From Cellulomonas humilata (GTDB taxonomy: Bacteria; Actinomycetota; Actinomycetes; Actinomycetales; Cellulomonadaceae): DNA of 64,000 bases. Positions within the stretch are counted from its first letter, which is position 1; each line of letters starts with the position of its first letter. The notes under the pieces are model-generated. The model was given only the letters and a program-made list of their open reading frames with translations, had not been told where the DNA came from and did not search any database. The position numbers and the translations under genes were made by a program. Positions 9,020-17,880 of the stretch are shown here, one piece after another. The stretch covers positions 186,001 through 250,000 of the forward strand of contig NZ_JABMCI010000060.1 in assembly GCF_013359775.1 (NCBI RefSeq). Reading direction: 5' to 3'.

Positions 9020-10365
9020 GCCAGTCCGGTCCGCTCGGCGACCGACCGCGGGTCGTCGACGTAGACGTCCAGGAGCAGGTCGGTCTCGCGGTGCTCCGCC
9101 AGGAGCGTGAGGTCGGTGGTGCGGCGCAGGACCCGGTGCACGTCGTCCCCGCTGAGCGGGTACGCCTCGACCGGGTGCCGCCAGTGGCAGGCGAGCAGGG
9201 TCCCGCCGGGCGCGAGCCGGCCGCGCAGCTCGCCCAGCACGCGGGCCAGGGACGGCCGGTCGAGGTAGTAGCCGACCTCGGACAGGACGACGAGGTCGAA
9301 CGGACCCTCCGGCACGCCGGATGCAATGTCGGCGACCTCGACCCGCACGCCCGGCACGCGCTCGCGGGCGCGCTCGACCGCGGCCGCTGACACGTCCACG
9401 GCCAGCAAGTCGTCGGCACGCTCGGCCAGCTGTTCCGTGAGGACCCCGATCCCGCAGCCCACCTCCAGCACCCGGCCGTACCGCGCGTCCGGCAGGACGG
9501 CGAGCGTCAGGGCGCGCTTGCGCTCCTCATACCAGCGGTCGGCGTACCCCCACGGGTCGTCGTGCCTGTCGTACGTGGCGTCGAAGAACTCGCGGGTCAG
9601 CGACGGCCGGGCGGCCTCCTGCGCCACGACGACCTCGACGTCCCGGTCGAAGGTCCGCAGGAACGCGGGGTGCAGCGTCGGGGCGTCGCGAGGGTCTGAC
9701 GACATCGCGGTGACCTGGGTCGCGTGCGCCGCGACGGCCCGGTGCTTGCGCACCACCGACCGGTCCGCGAGGTCCACCACGCGCAGGCGGTCCCACGGGA
9801 CGCGCGGGTCGTCGGGGGTCGCCCAGTGCCAGAGCCAGAGGGGGTACTCGACCAGCGCGCAGCCCAGCTCGTCGGCCAGGGCCGCGCAGACCTCGCCGAC
9901 GATCCGGTGGTCGCGGTGCCCGTCCCCGCGCCACGGGGCGACCAGCTGGTCGACCGGCGGCCCGTCCCGCAGCAGCTTCCCGAGATCGGACTCGACCTCG
10001 TGGCGGACCTCGCGCAGGGCGCCGTCGGGGTGGCCCAGCAACGTGACCGGGGAGTCGGGGGACAGGACGCGCACCGCCTCGCGCACCTCCGCGGCGCGGA
10101 CCTCCACCAGCGCGTCCGGCGTGAGCGTCGGGGAGCCAGGATGGGACGCGCTGCCGTCGGAGACGACGACGACCTCGGCGGGGTGGCCGGCGTCCGCCAG
10201 CTCGGCCAGGATGCCGCCGGCCCCGAGCGTCTCGTCGTCCGGGTGCGCGGCGACCACGACGGTGCGCCCGGTCCGTCGCAGGGCGAGCGCCGGAAGGTCG
10301 CGGAACCGGGCGTCGGCGGACCAGGTGGCGGAGGGCGTGCCGGGCCCGCGGCCGTCGAACGTCAC
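9016..10365 (-). CDS. PIG-L deacetylase / SAM methyltransferase fusion
   Basis: This 449-residue protein joins two enzymes. Residues of about 34-215 are a PIG-L/LmbE zinc deacetylase with HPDD (41-44) and the second metal pair in DGHRDH (His150, His153); such enzymes remove N-acetyl groups from aminosugar conjugates. Residues of about 258-440 are a class I methyltransferase with a NodS-like entry (FFDATYDRHDDPWGY) and the SAM-binding LEVGCGIG at 300-307. The frame stays open far upstream, but the GTG at 10365 is chosen because it overlaps the dehydrogenase stop (GTGA). The fusion and its neighbours suggest stepwise modification of one glycosylated small molecule or cell-surface conjugate. Product unknown. 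Confidence 0.9.
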   Translation of the reverse strand: MTFDGRGPGTPSATWSADARFRDLPALALRRTGRTVVVAAHPDDETLGAGGILAELADAGHPAEVVVVSDGSASHPGSPTLTPDALVEVRAAEVREAVRVLSPDSPVTLLGHPDGALREVRHEVESDLGKLLRDGPPVDQLVAPWRGDGHRDHRIVGEVCAALADELGCALVEYPLWLWHWATPDDPRVPWDRLRVVDLADRSVVRKHRAVAAHATQVTAMSSDPRDAPTLHPAFLRTFDRDVEVVVAQEAARPSLTREFFDATYDRHDDPWGYADRWYEERKRALTLAVLPDARYGRVLEVGCGIGVLTEQLAERADDLLAVDVSAAAVERARERVPGVRVEVADIASGVPEGPFDLVVLSEVGYYLDRPSLARVLGELRGRLAPGGTLLACHWRHPVEAYPLSGDDVHRVLRRTTDLTLLAEHRETDLLLDVYVDDPRSVAERTGLA

Positions 10366-11369
10366 CACGGCGGAGCCTCGACAGCGGCGAGAGCCTGCCC
10401 CAGGGAGGCGTCGTCGCGCTCGGCGTGCTGCTGGCGCACGTAGACCTGCAGGTCGGCGACCCGCTTGGCGTGCTCGGCTTCGAGCGCTAGCGGCGCCGGA
10501 CCGAGGGCGTGCCCGGCGATCCGCAGCACGTCCTCGCAGACCCCCGCCACGGTCGCCCGCACCCGCTTGGCCAGCAGCCGGCCCTGCGACGCGTCGAGCG
10601 AGCCCGCGTCCACCAGGCCGGCCGCCTCGGCGAGTGCCCGGCGGGCGGACTCCAGGCGCTGGTCGATCGCGCCGAGGTGCATGGCCAGCAGCGGGTCCTC
10701 GCGGCCGTGCGCCTGGGCGTGCACGCGCCGACCGATCCCGACCGCACCGCCGAACCAGCACGCCGCCACCCCGATCCCGCCCCACCAGAACCCGGGTCGG
10801 TCCAGGTACCAGCCGGGCGCTCCCACCGGTGTGGCGCGCACGTCGTCGAACGCCACGGCGGTGCTCGGGATCTCCGTGAGTCCCCGCGACACCCACTCCT
10901 GGTCGACCAGCCGGACCCCCGGCGCGCGCAGACCCACCGCGAACAGCCCTCGCGATCCGTCCGCCAGGTGTGCGGTGACCAGCGCCGCGTCCAGGTCCCC
11001 GGCCAGCGAGCACCACGGCTTCGTCCCGTGCAGCCGCCAGCCGTCGTCGCCCTCGACCGCGTCCAGCCGCACGCCCGGGCCCTCGGCCGCGAACACGCCC
11101 CACGTCCGCCCGGCGTCGTCGGGGGTGCCGGCCTGCGCCAGGATCGCGCGCGCATCGAGGTGCGGCTCGACCGCCCGCGCCACCCCCAGGTCGGCGGCCC
11201 CGAGCGTCGCCAGCAGCTCCCACAGCTCGGTCGTCCGGCCCTCGCCGGGCACCAGGTCGGTCGGCCACGCGACCATGTCGCGCAGGGTCTCGCCGACCGT
11301 GCGGGGGATCGTCGGCGCACCGCTGCTCGGGCCGAGCGCGCGCAGTCGCACCGTTCCACGCAGGGCCAT
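10362..11369 (-). CDS. Acyl-CoA dehydrogenase-like flavoprotein
   Basis: The sequence has the helical N-terminal, beta-middle and helical C-terminal plan of acyl-CoA dehydrogenases, although it is short (about 335 residues against about 380). HGTKPWCSLAGDLDAALV corresponds to the middle-domain flavin-contact region, and the C-terminal helices include EDVLRIAGHALGPAPL. I do not see the usual catalytic-Glu context, so it may act on an unusual substrate or be an oxidoreductase of another kind. The ATG at 11369 has GGGAG 8-9 bp upstream; starts at 11432 (ATG) or 11513 (GTG) are possible. It is the first gene of the three-gene operon with the PIG-L/methyltransferase and glycosyltransferase. Confidence 0.8.
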   Translation of the reverse strand: MALRGTVRLRALGPSSGAPTIPRTVGETLRDMVAWPTDLVPGEGRTTELWELLATLGAADLGVARAVEPHLDARAILAQAGTPDDAGRTWGVFAAEGPGVRLDAVEGDDGWRLHGTKPWCSLAGDLDAALVTAHLADGSRGLFAVGLRAPGVRLVDQEWVSRGLTEIPSTAVAFDDVRATPVGAPGWYLDRPGFWWGGIGVAACWFGGAVGIGRRVHAQAHGREDPLLAMHLGAIDQRLESARRALAEAAGLVDAGSLDASQGRLLAKRVRATVAGVCEDVLRIAGHALGPAPLALEAEHAKRVADLQVYVRQQHAERDDASLGQALAAVEAPPW

Positions 11370-11533
11370 CGTCGTCACTCCCGAGGAGACCGGCTCGGCG
11401 GGACCGCTGCTCGATCCGTCGTCCCAGATCATCACCGCGGCCCGCCGGTCGCGCGACCCGAGCGGAGATCCGTGCGCAGGTGGACGGGCACGTGGCAGGG
11501 TCGGAGCGTGCACACCAGCGCCGGGGCGGACCG

Positions 11534-12559
11534 ATGAGCGAGCTCGACGACGTCGCCGATGAGCTGTACGCGGGGTCGCCCGCGGACTTCATCGCCCGCC
11601 GCACCGCCGCCGTGAAGGTCGCCAGGGCCGACAAGGACCGAGAGCTCGCCGACGCGATCGCCGAGCTGCGCAAGCCGACCGTCTCGGCCTGGCTGGTCAA
11701 CCTGCTGGTGCGCGACGACCCCGCCATGGCCGGGCAGATCGTCGCGCTCGGTGAGGGGCTGCGGGACGCCGAGCGGTCGCTGGACGGACCCGCCCTGCGC
11801 GAGCTGTCGTCGCAGCGCCGCCAGCTCGTCCGCTCCCTGGTGGCCCGCGCCCGCCGGCTCGCCCAGCCGGCCGGTCAGAAGATCGGCGACACCGTGGCCC
11901 AGGAGCTCGACGCCACGCTCACCGCCGCGCTCGCGGACCCGGCGGTGGCGCGCGAGGTGCTCTCCGGTCGGCTCACCGCCGCGCGCGAGTACGCGGGGTT
12001 CGGCAGCGCGGACGCGGCCGAGGGCACGCCCCCGCCTGCGCCCCCGAAGGCACAGAAGGCTCCGAAGGAGCCGAAAGAGTCGAAGGAGCCGAGCCCGCCG
12101 GCCGCGCGCGGCAAGCTCCGGCTCGTCGGGGAGTCGGAGCGCGCGGAGCCCAAGGAGACCGCCGCCGACCGGGAACGCCGGCGCCGCGAGGAGCGCGAGC
12201 AGCGCGCCCGCGACGAGGCGCAGGCCGCGTGGGAGCAGGCCGACCGGGCCGCCGCGGAGGCCCGGCGTCGGCACGAGGCCGCGGTCGAGGCGCGCGACGA
12301 GAGTGCCGCCGAGGTCGCCCGGGCGGAGGAGCGTGCCGCACGCGCCCACGGCGAGGAGGACGACCTGGTGCGTGAGCTCGCGGAGGTCCGGCGTCGGCTC
12401 GCCGCCGCCGGCAAGGCGGCCACGGTCGCCGACAAGGACGTGGCCGGCGCGCAGCAGACCCTGCGCGCCGACGACAAGGACGTCGCGGTCGCGGAGCGCG
12501 AGCTGCACCGCGCGGAGCGGGCACGGGACGCGGCCGAGGCTGCACGCGACGGGAAGTAG
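11534..12559 (+). CDS. Conserved hypothetical protein with long charged coiled coil
   Basis: 341 residues. The first 120 form a compact domain with RKPTVSAWLVNLLVR, a signature of an actinobacterial family of unknown function. A Pro/Lys/Glu linker follows, and residues of about 205-341 are an almost uninterrupted Arg/Glu/Ala coiled coil. The ATG at 11534 is chosen because the conserved part begins there; the frame is open a little further upstream. It diverges from the acyl-CoA dehydrogenase-like gene and is followed after 9 bp by the YdeI-like gene, so these two may be co-transcribed. Role unknown. Confidence 0.8.
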   Translation: MSELDDVADELYAGSPADFIARRTAAVKVARADKDRELADAIAELRKPTVSAWLVNLLVRDDPAMAGQIVALGEGLRDAERSLDGPALRELSSQRRQLVRSLVARARRLAQPAGQKIGDTVAQELDATLTAALADPAVAREVLSGRLTAAREYAGFGSADAAEGTPPPAPPKAQKAPKEPKESKEPSPPAARGKLRLVGESERAEPKETAADRERRRREEREQRARDEAQAAWEQADRAAAEARRRHEAAVEARDESAAEVARAEERAARAHGEEDDLVRELAEVRRRLAAAGKAATVADKDVAGAQQTLRADDKDVAVAERELHRAERARDAAEAARDGK

Positions 12560-12568
12560 GAGGAGCCG

Positions 12569-13165
12569 ATGGCCGGCAGCATGGACGACGCCCCACGGGT
12601 GCAGCCCGAGAGCATCGAGGAGTGGCGCGAGTGGCTGCGCGCGCACCATGACACCGTGCCCGGGGCGTGGCTGGTGTCGTGGAAGTCCGCGACCGGCAGG
12701 CCGACCCTGAGCTACGAGCGGGCGGTCGAGGAGGCGCTCTGCGTCGGGTGGATCGACGCGACGAGCAAGACGCTCGACGACGAGCGCCGGATGCTCTGGT
12801 TCACGCGCCGCAAGCCCGGCAGCGGCTGGGCACGGACCAACAAGGAGCGCATCGTGCGCCTGGAGGCGGAGGGCCGGATGACCCCGGCCGGCCGCGCCGT
12901 CATCGACGCGGCCAAGGCCGACGGGTCGTGGACGCTCCTCGACGACGTCGAGAACCTGGTGATCCCGGACGACCTGGCGGCGGCGTTCGACCGGTACCCG
13001 GGATCGCGCGAGCAGTTCGACGCGTTCCCGCCGTCGGCCCGGCGCGCCATCCTCGGCTGGATCGTGCAGGCCAAGCGCGCCCCCACCCGCGCGGCGCGCC
13101 TGGAGGAGTCCGCGCGGCTGGCGGCGGAGGGCAAGCGGGCCAACGAGTGGGTTCCGAAGCGCTAG
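12569..13165 (+). CDS. YdeI/OmpD-associated family protein
   Basis: 198 residues matching the YdeI/OmpD-associated family (bacteriocin-protection YdeI in older annotation): VEEALCVGWIDATSK and WFTRRKPGSGWARTNKERI are its core motifs. The C-terminal part, with FPPSARRAILGWIVQAKRA and TRAARLEESARLAAEGKR, is the typical tail. Cytoplasmic; molecular function is not established. AGGAG sits just upstream of the ATG, and the gene is 9 bp behind the coiled-coil protein. Confidence 0.9.
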   Translation: MAGSMDDAPRVQPESIEEWREWLRAHHDTVPGAWLVSWKSATGRPTLSYERAVEEALCVGWIDATSKTLDDERRMLWFTRRKPGSGWARTNKERIVRLEAEGRMTPAGRAVIDAAKADGSWTLLDDVENLVIPDDLAAAFDRYPGSREQFDAFPPSARRAILGWIVQAKRAPTRAARLEESARLAAEGKRANEWVPKR

Positions 13166-13237
13166 ACAGCGACGACGCCGCAGGTCAGGGGCCGCTTTGG
13201 TGGTGGACCACCGGCGCGGGTACCCTGTGCTGGTCCT

Positions 13238-13326
13238 GGAGACGTCGCATAGCCCGGTCTAGTGCGCGACCCTGCTAAGGTCGTGAAGGCGCAAGCCTTC
13301 CGTGGGTTCAAATCCCACCGTCTCCG
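13238..13326 (+). tRNA. tRNA-Ser(GCU)
   Basis: The acceptor stem GGAGACG (13238-13244) pairs with CGTCTCC (13319-13325), then discriminator G; CCA is not encoded. The anticodon stem CGACC/GGTCG holds loop CTGCTAA with anticodon GCT at 13274-13276. A long variable arm (GAAGGC/GCCTTC) and GGTTCAAATCC T-arm confirm a serine tRNA. Confidence 0.96.
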
Positions 13327-13366
13327 CTCGTGCACACGATCTCGCACCAACCAGCAGCTCGAACCG

Positions 13367-14596
13367 TCACGGTTCGGGCTGTTGCTGTCTCCGGCCCAGG
13401 ATGACGTCCCCGACGATCACCGCCAGCAGCACCGCGTTCGACACCCAGTTCAGGGCCAGCGGCGAGGCCGAGTCCCGCAGCGCGAACGCCGCGAGCACCG
13501 CCGCGACGCCGACCAGGTGCGGCGTCGACCACCGGCCGCCGGTCGCGCGTCGGAAGAACGCGTTCCCCAGCAGGTAGACCGCCGCCGCCCCGCAGATCAG
13601 CCCCGCGGTCCACGTGTCGGTGTGCCCGAGGGGATGCAGGAGCACCAGCTCGTCGGCCACCGCGGTGAGCACGATGCCGGTGATCAGCAGGAACGGGACG
13701 TAGGTGTAGGCGGTCTGCGCGACCATCCCGGGCTCCGCTCGCGACGAGAAGAACTCGGTGGCGGACCGCTCGGACCGGTCGAAGAACAGCAGCCACATGA
13801 GCACGGTGCTGACGAACGCCGCGAGGAACGCCAGCAGCGTGGTGGGCTCCAGCTCGAGCTCCGCGAACGCCGTGCCGGTGACGATGATCGACTCGCCCAG
13901 GCTGATGATGAGGAACAGGGCCACCCGCTCGGCCATGTGCGAGCCGCGCACCGACCACGTCGTCGGATCCGTCGGGCCCATGAACGGCACCCAGAACAGC
14001 GCCCGCGGCCCGACGACGTCGATCAGCGCCGCCGTGATCCACAGCGCCGGCCGCAGGTGCTCGTCGACCAGCGCACCCGCGATCCAGAACGCCCCGGACA
14101 CGCTCAGCCACACGGTGATCCGCACGAAGTTGGTGGCGTTCTCGGGCCAGTGCCGCCCCATCGCCCAGGTGGTGAACAGGGTCCGGCCCACCTGGATCAC
14201 CACGTACGGCACCGCGAACAGCAGCGCCTTGCCCTCGAACGCCTCGGGGATCGCGCTCGACATGAGCAGGCCCAGCAGCATGAGGACCAGCAGCATCGTC
14301 CGCACGGGCGTCTTGTCCGGGTCGAGCCAGTTGGTCACCCACGTGGTGTCGATCCACAGCCACCACACCGCCCAGGCCAGCACCAGCGTCTGGAGCAGCG
14401 TGCTGAGGTCCGGGTGCGCGATGAGGCTGTGCGACAGCTGCGTGACCGCGAAGACGAACACGAGGTCGAAGAACAGCTCGATGTAGCCGACCCGGCTGCC
14501 GTCGTGGCCGTCCCCGTGCCGGAGCACGTCCGCGCGCATACCCCACCGGCCGCCGCCGGTGCCCAGTCTCAGCGTGCCGCCGCCCGATCCCGTCAC
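13367..14596 (-). CDS. ltrA: Low temperature requirement protein A (LtrA) family membrane protein
   Basis: 409 residues with about 10-12 membrane spans. The N-terminal RVGYIELFFDLVFVFAVTQL is the LtrA family hallmark, and HMAERVALFLIISLGESII is the second conserved motif. LtrA was first linked to growth of Listeria at low temperature; the biochemical role remains unknown. The last 13 residues are basic and polar. It is convergent with tRNA-Ser(GCU) and divergent from tRNA-Arg. Confidence 0.92.
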   Translation of the reverse strand: MTGSGGGTLRLGTGGGRWGMRADVLRHGDGHDGSRVGYIELFFDLVFVFAVTQLSHSLIAHPDLSTLLQTLVLAWAVWWLWIDTTWVTNWLDPDKTPVRTMLLVLMLLGLLMSSAIPEAFEGKALLFAVPYVVIQVGRTLFTTWAMGRHWPENATNFVRITVWLSVSGAFWIAGALVDEHLRPALWITAALIDVVGPRALFWVPFMGPTDPTTWSVRGSHMAERVALFLIISLGESIIVTGTAFAELELEPTTLLAFLAAFVSTVLMWLLFFDRSERSATEFFSSRAEPGMVAQTAYTYVPFLLITGIVLTAVADELVLLHPLGHTDTWTAGLICGAAAVYLLGNAFFRRATGGRWSTPHLVGVAAVLAAFALRDSASPLALNWVSNAVLLAVIVGDVILGRRQQQPEP

Positions 14597-14696
14597 CTGC
14601 GCGATCCTGCCACGGGCGTGTGACGGGTCACGTGCATCCGGTTTGGGCCACCGGGCACCTGACCTGTATCGTCGTCTGCGGCCCGTCGAGGGCCAT

Positions 14697-14769
14697 GCGC
14701 CCGTAGCTCAATGGATAGAGCATCTGACTACGGATCAGAAGGTTGGGGGTTCGAGTCCCTTCGGGCGCA
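14697..14769 (+). tRNA. tRNA-Arg(ACG)
   Basis: The acceptor stem GCGCCCG (14697-14703) pairs with CGGGCGC (14762-14768), discriminator A, no encoded CCA. The anticodon stem TCTGA/TCAGA encloses CTACGGA with anticodon ACG at 14730-14732 (A34 is read as inosine after TadA editing). GGTTCGAGTCC is the T-arm. Confidence 0.97.
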
Positions 14770-14778
14770 CAGAGGAAA

Positions 14779-14817
14779 GCACGAGGCGCATCGCGATGTT
14801 CGCGGTGCGCCTCGTGC
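14779..14817 (+). terminator. Terminator after tRNA-Arg
   Basis: Perfect 12-bp arms GCACGAGGCGCA (14779-14790) and TGCGCCTCGTGC (14806-14817) start 10 bp after the tRNA. They are followed by a T/G-rich stretch. Confidence 0.8.
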
Positions 14818-14936
14818 GTTGTGCACGCACGGGAGGTATCCGGGCGCTGCGCGGAGCCTTGCGCGGCCAGGCGCAGCGGGACAGGGTGGTCGACAGGAGC
14901 GTCGGGGGCAACGGAGCATCCCCGTCAGGAGGACCG

Positions 14937-16313
14937 ATGCGTCCGGAGACTCAGTTCACGAGGTCGGGCGACGTCTACCTCGCCTATCAGACCGTGGGGC
15001 GGGGAGACCGCGAGTTTCTCATCGTCAATGGCGGACTCACGCACGTCGAGGCGATGTGGGACATCCCTGAGCTCTCCGGCTTTGTCGAGCAGCTGGCTCA
15101 GGTCGGGAGGGTCGCCTTCTTCGACAAGCGCGGAGTGGGGCTCTCCGATCGCGTCACGGAGCTCTCCACCCTCGACATCAGCGCCCAGGACGCGATCGCG
15201 GTGATGGACGCGGCCGGGCTTGCTCAGCCGGTGCTGTACGGCCCCACGGACGGCGCCTCGCAGTGCCTGGCCACCGCGGCCCTCTACCCGCACCGCGTGA
15301 GCGGGATCGTGGCGCTCGAGCCCGCCCCGACGTTCGTCGTCGACAAGGACGACCCGTGGGGCTTCCCGGAAGACGTCGCGCAGATGTTGCAGCAGATGGT
15401 GGCCCGCAGCTGGGGTCAGGGCATCCTGCTGGCGATGGGCGCCGGCGTCGTCGGACAGGACCCCCGCGTCATCGCAGCGTTCCAGCGGTACGAGCGCATG
15501 GCAGCAACGCCGGCGACCGCGGACTGGTGGGTGCGGTGCTTCCTCAACACCGACGTCAGGCCGTATCTCGCTGCGGTGAAGGCGCCGGTGGTGGTCGTCC
15601 ACGCTCGCGGCAATGCGAAAGCCCTGGTCTCCCATGTCCAGTGGGTCGCCGACCATCTCCCGAACTCTCGCTTCCTTGAGCTCGACGGAGATCTCGCCGA
15701 CGTCTCCATGCCCGGCGGGCCGATCCTCGACGAGCTCGAGGACCTTGCTGCCGGCACCCGCGTCGGGGGAGCCGCCCATCGCCAGCTCGTCGCCCTCCTG
15801 GTCACCGATCTCGTCGGCTCGACGACGTCGATGTCCCGTCTCGGCGAAGAGGGCTGGCGACGGCTCCTCGAAGACCACCGCAGGATGGTGCGAGCTGCCC
15901 TCACGCGATACGCCGGCACCGAGATCGACACCGCCGGCGACGGGTTCCTTGCCGCGTTCCGCCTGGCGAGCCAAGCACTGCGATGTGCCGTCGAGATCCG
16001 CGACGAGAGCGCGCCGAGTGGGGTAGCAGTCCGACAAGGTGTCCACGCCGGAGAGGTCAGCATCTTCGACACCGGCGTCGCTGGGCAGGCCGTGCACGTT
16101 GCCGCGCGCGTCGCAGCCCTGGCCGACGCGGGCGACGTCTACGTCACCGACGTCGCCCTGGCTCTCTGCACCGGAGAGCACCCGCTCGCCGAGCAGGTCG
16201 GGACCCGGGTCCTGCGCGGTGTTCCTGGTCGGTGGAGACTGCACCGGCTGGCCAGCTCGGGGGCACCGATCGCGGCGGCGGCCTTTCCTGAGATGACTGG
16301 GGGCACACCATGA
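14937..16313 (+). CDS. Alpha/beta-hydrolase / class III nucleotide cyclase fusion
   Basis: 458 residues in two domains. Residues of about 15-255 are an alpha/beta-hydrolase fold, but at the nucleophile elbow (G-x-S-x-G) it reads GPTDG, with Thr104 in place of Ser, so it may only sense a ligand. Residues of about 283-440 are a class III cyclase: metal Asp291 in VTDLVGSTTSM and Asp335 in DTAGDGFLAAF are present. The place of the adenine-selecting Lys in canonical cyclases is Asp331, so the product (cAMP or cGMP) cannot be told. AGGAGG precedes the ATG. The stop overlaps the start of a cyclic-nucleotide-binding protein, which points to a dedicated signalling pair. Confidence 0.9.
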   Translation: MRPETQFTRSGDVYLAYQTVGRGDREFLIVNGGLTHVEAMWDIPELSGFVEQLAQVGRVAFFDKRGVGLSDRVTELSTLDISAQDAIAVMDAAGLAQPVLYGPTDGASQCLATAALYPHRVSGIVALEPAPTFVVDKDDPWGFPEDVAQMLQQMVARSWGQGILLAMGAGVVGQDPRVIAAFQRYERMAATPATADWWVRCFLNTDVRPYLAAVKAPVVVVHARGNAKALVSHVQWVADHLPNSRFLELDGDLADVSMPGGPILDELEDLAAGTRVGGAAHRQLVALLVTDLVGSTTSMSRLGEEGWRRLLEDHRRMVRAALTRYAGTEIDTAGDGFLAAFRLASQALRCAVEIRDESAPSGVAVRQGVHAGEVSIFDTGVAGQAVHVAARVAALADAGDVYVTDVALALCTGEHPLAEQVGTRVLRGVPGRWRLHRLASSGAPIAAAAFPEMTGGTP

Positions 16314-17344
16314 CGAACGATCGGGTCGAAGGCTCCGTGACGACGGTGAGCTGGATCCCGTCGGAGTCGCTCGACGGCCCCTATCGCGGCGCGTTCGCCG
16401 TCGGGCTCGGACACTATGACAACCCACCGGCAGACGAGGTCAGCACGCTGGAGCGCCTGCGAGTCGACGGACGAAACGATGCGTTCCGGTTCGCGCACCG
16501 CCTCTCGGGGTGGATCGAGGTCGATGACGGGCGGGTCGTGGCGGCCGGGTTCGGCGAGGACAGCGACGGCGTCATGGGCGGCTCGACAGTGAGGTTCGGT
16601 CTCGGATCCGTGCGATTCACCAATGTTGCCCTCCCGCTGCTTCGCGAGGGGCCGACGTGGGCCGACGGGACAGCGTCGTTCCAGCAGACGTTCGGAGGTC
16701 GCACCAGCTCACCGCTGCCCCGCACCGTCGCTGGTGCGCCGTACATCCGCATCATCGCCCCCTGGGTCTGGACCACTCTTCGACTGGAGATCCAGGCAGA
16801 CGGGGTATGTCGGGGACAGCTCGTGGGGGCGAGCCCGTTCCCACGGCACTGGGTCTTCGACCGAGAGGGGCAGCTGGCCTCCAAGAGTGGGCTGACCGAC
16901 TGGGACGACTGGATGCACCACTCGCAGCCGGACCGAACACCGTGGGGCTCTGTCGACTCGCCAGCCGTGGTCACCGAGGTCGAGTCGGCTCTCGAGCGGC
17001 AGCTGTCCAGCCTCATCATGAGGGGTGCCGCCACGCCGCACGTGCGCAGGTTGGTCGAGGGAGAGACGCTCACGGAGCAGGGCGTGCACGACACCGATGT
17101 CTACCTGGTGCTGGACGGTTGCCTACGGGTCGAGGTCGACGGCGAGTCGCTCGGCGAGGTCGGTCCCGGCGCGGTCGTCGGGGAGCGCGCAGCCCTCGAG
17201 GCGGGTGTCCGAACGGCAACCCTGACGGCGACCACAGCCGTGCGCGTCGCCGCTGTCGATCACTCGAGCCTCGACCTGGGCAAGCTGGCTGAGCTCACTT
17301 CCGGGCACCGACGTGAGGATCCCGCGCGCGCCCCTGACTCCTGA
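16310..17344 (+). CDS. Cyclic nucleotide-binding domain protein
   Basis: 344 residues. The first 230 form a beta-rich domain of unknown function (SWIPSES at the start, LGHYDNPPADE, then repeated strands) that I have seen only with cyclic-nucleotide domains in actinobacteria. Residues of about 240-330 are a CNB domain whose phosphate-binding cassette GERAAL...RTATL has the two key residues, Glu292 for ribose and Arg301 for phosphate, so it should bind cyclic nucleotide. There is no DNA-binding domain and no kinase domain, so it is probably an effector acting through its N-terminal part. It is coupled by ATGA to the cyclase gene. Confidence 0.85.
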   Translation: MTNDRVEGSVTTVSWIPSESLDGPYRGAFAVGLGHYDNPPADEVSTLERLRVDGRNDAFRFAHRLSGWIEVDDGRVVAAGFGEDSDGVMGGSTVRFGLGSVRFTNVALPLLREGPTWADGTASFQQTFGGRTSSPLPRTVAGAPYIRIIAPWVWTTLRLEIQADGVCRGQLVGASPFPRHWVFDREGQLASKSGLTDWDDWMHHSQPDRTPWGSVDSPAVVTEVESALERQLSSLIMRGAATPHVRRLVEGETLTEQGVHDTDVYLVLDGCLRVEVDGESLGEVGPGAVVGERAALEAGVRTATLTATTAVRVAAVDHSSLDLGKLAELTSGHRREDPARAPDS

Positions 17345-17425
17345 CGCGCTCGGGCCTGTGCGCGCCGCGCCCTCGCTCTTTCCCTGGGTGGTCAGGCGGA
17401 GGAGGATCGCTGCTGGAGGCGTGCG

Positions 17426-17800
17426 ATGCGACGACGACGCGTGATCTTCCGCTCGGTGGTGCTGGTCCTCGCGCTCGGCGGGGCTCTGGCACTGCTGCTC
17501 CCCACGTCCTGGTTCTCGCTCGGCCTGGCGTTCCTCGGCGTGGTGGTCGCCTTCGTGGCCGTGTTCGCGCTGATCAACCTGCTGTCGGCGCTGCGTGACC
17601 GGACGCCCGATCACGAACCATCCGGTGCTTGGTGGTGGTGCGAGCTCCCGATCGACCACCCGTACGTCCGCCTCGCCGACGTCGACTCGACGTGGCGGTG
17701 CACGCGGTGCGGGGACGTGCGGCACACGCCACCCCCGCGGGCGACGACCGACGCGTGGGCGGAGGGCGAGAGCGGCTTCCCGATGGGGTACCACGACTGA
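17426..17800 (+). CDS. Small membrane protein with cytosolic Cys pair, unknown function
   Basis: 124 residues: a basic N-terminus, two hydrophobic segments (about 8-25 and 30-52) and a soluble C-terminal half. The soluble part contains WRCTRCGD, a zinc-knuckle-like pair, and ends SGFPMGYHD. CTGGAGG is placed well before the ATG at 17426. It lies downstream of the cyclase pair by 81 bp, so it may or may not belong to that operon. I do not recognise a family. Confidence 0.7.
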   Translation: MRRRRVIFRSVVLVLALGGALALLLPTSWFSLGLAFLGVVVAFVAVFALINLLSALRDRTPDHEPSGAWWWCELPIDHPYVRLADVDSTWRCTRCGDVRHTPPPRATTDAWAEGESGFPMGYHD

Positions 17801-17880
17801 GCCGTCCGCCCCGGGGACCAGTCTCGCCCCACCACGATCAGTCCTGAGGGCCACGCGCAGCGGAGGCCGCCCACCGCACA

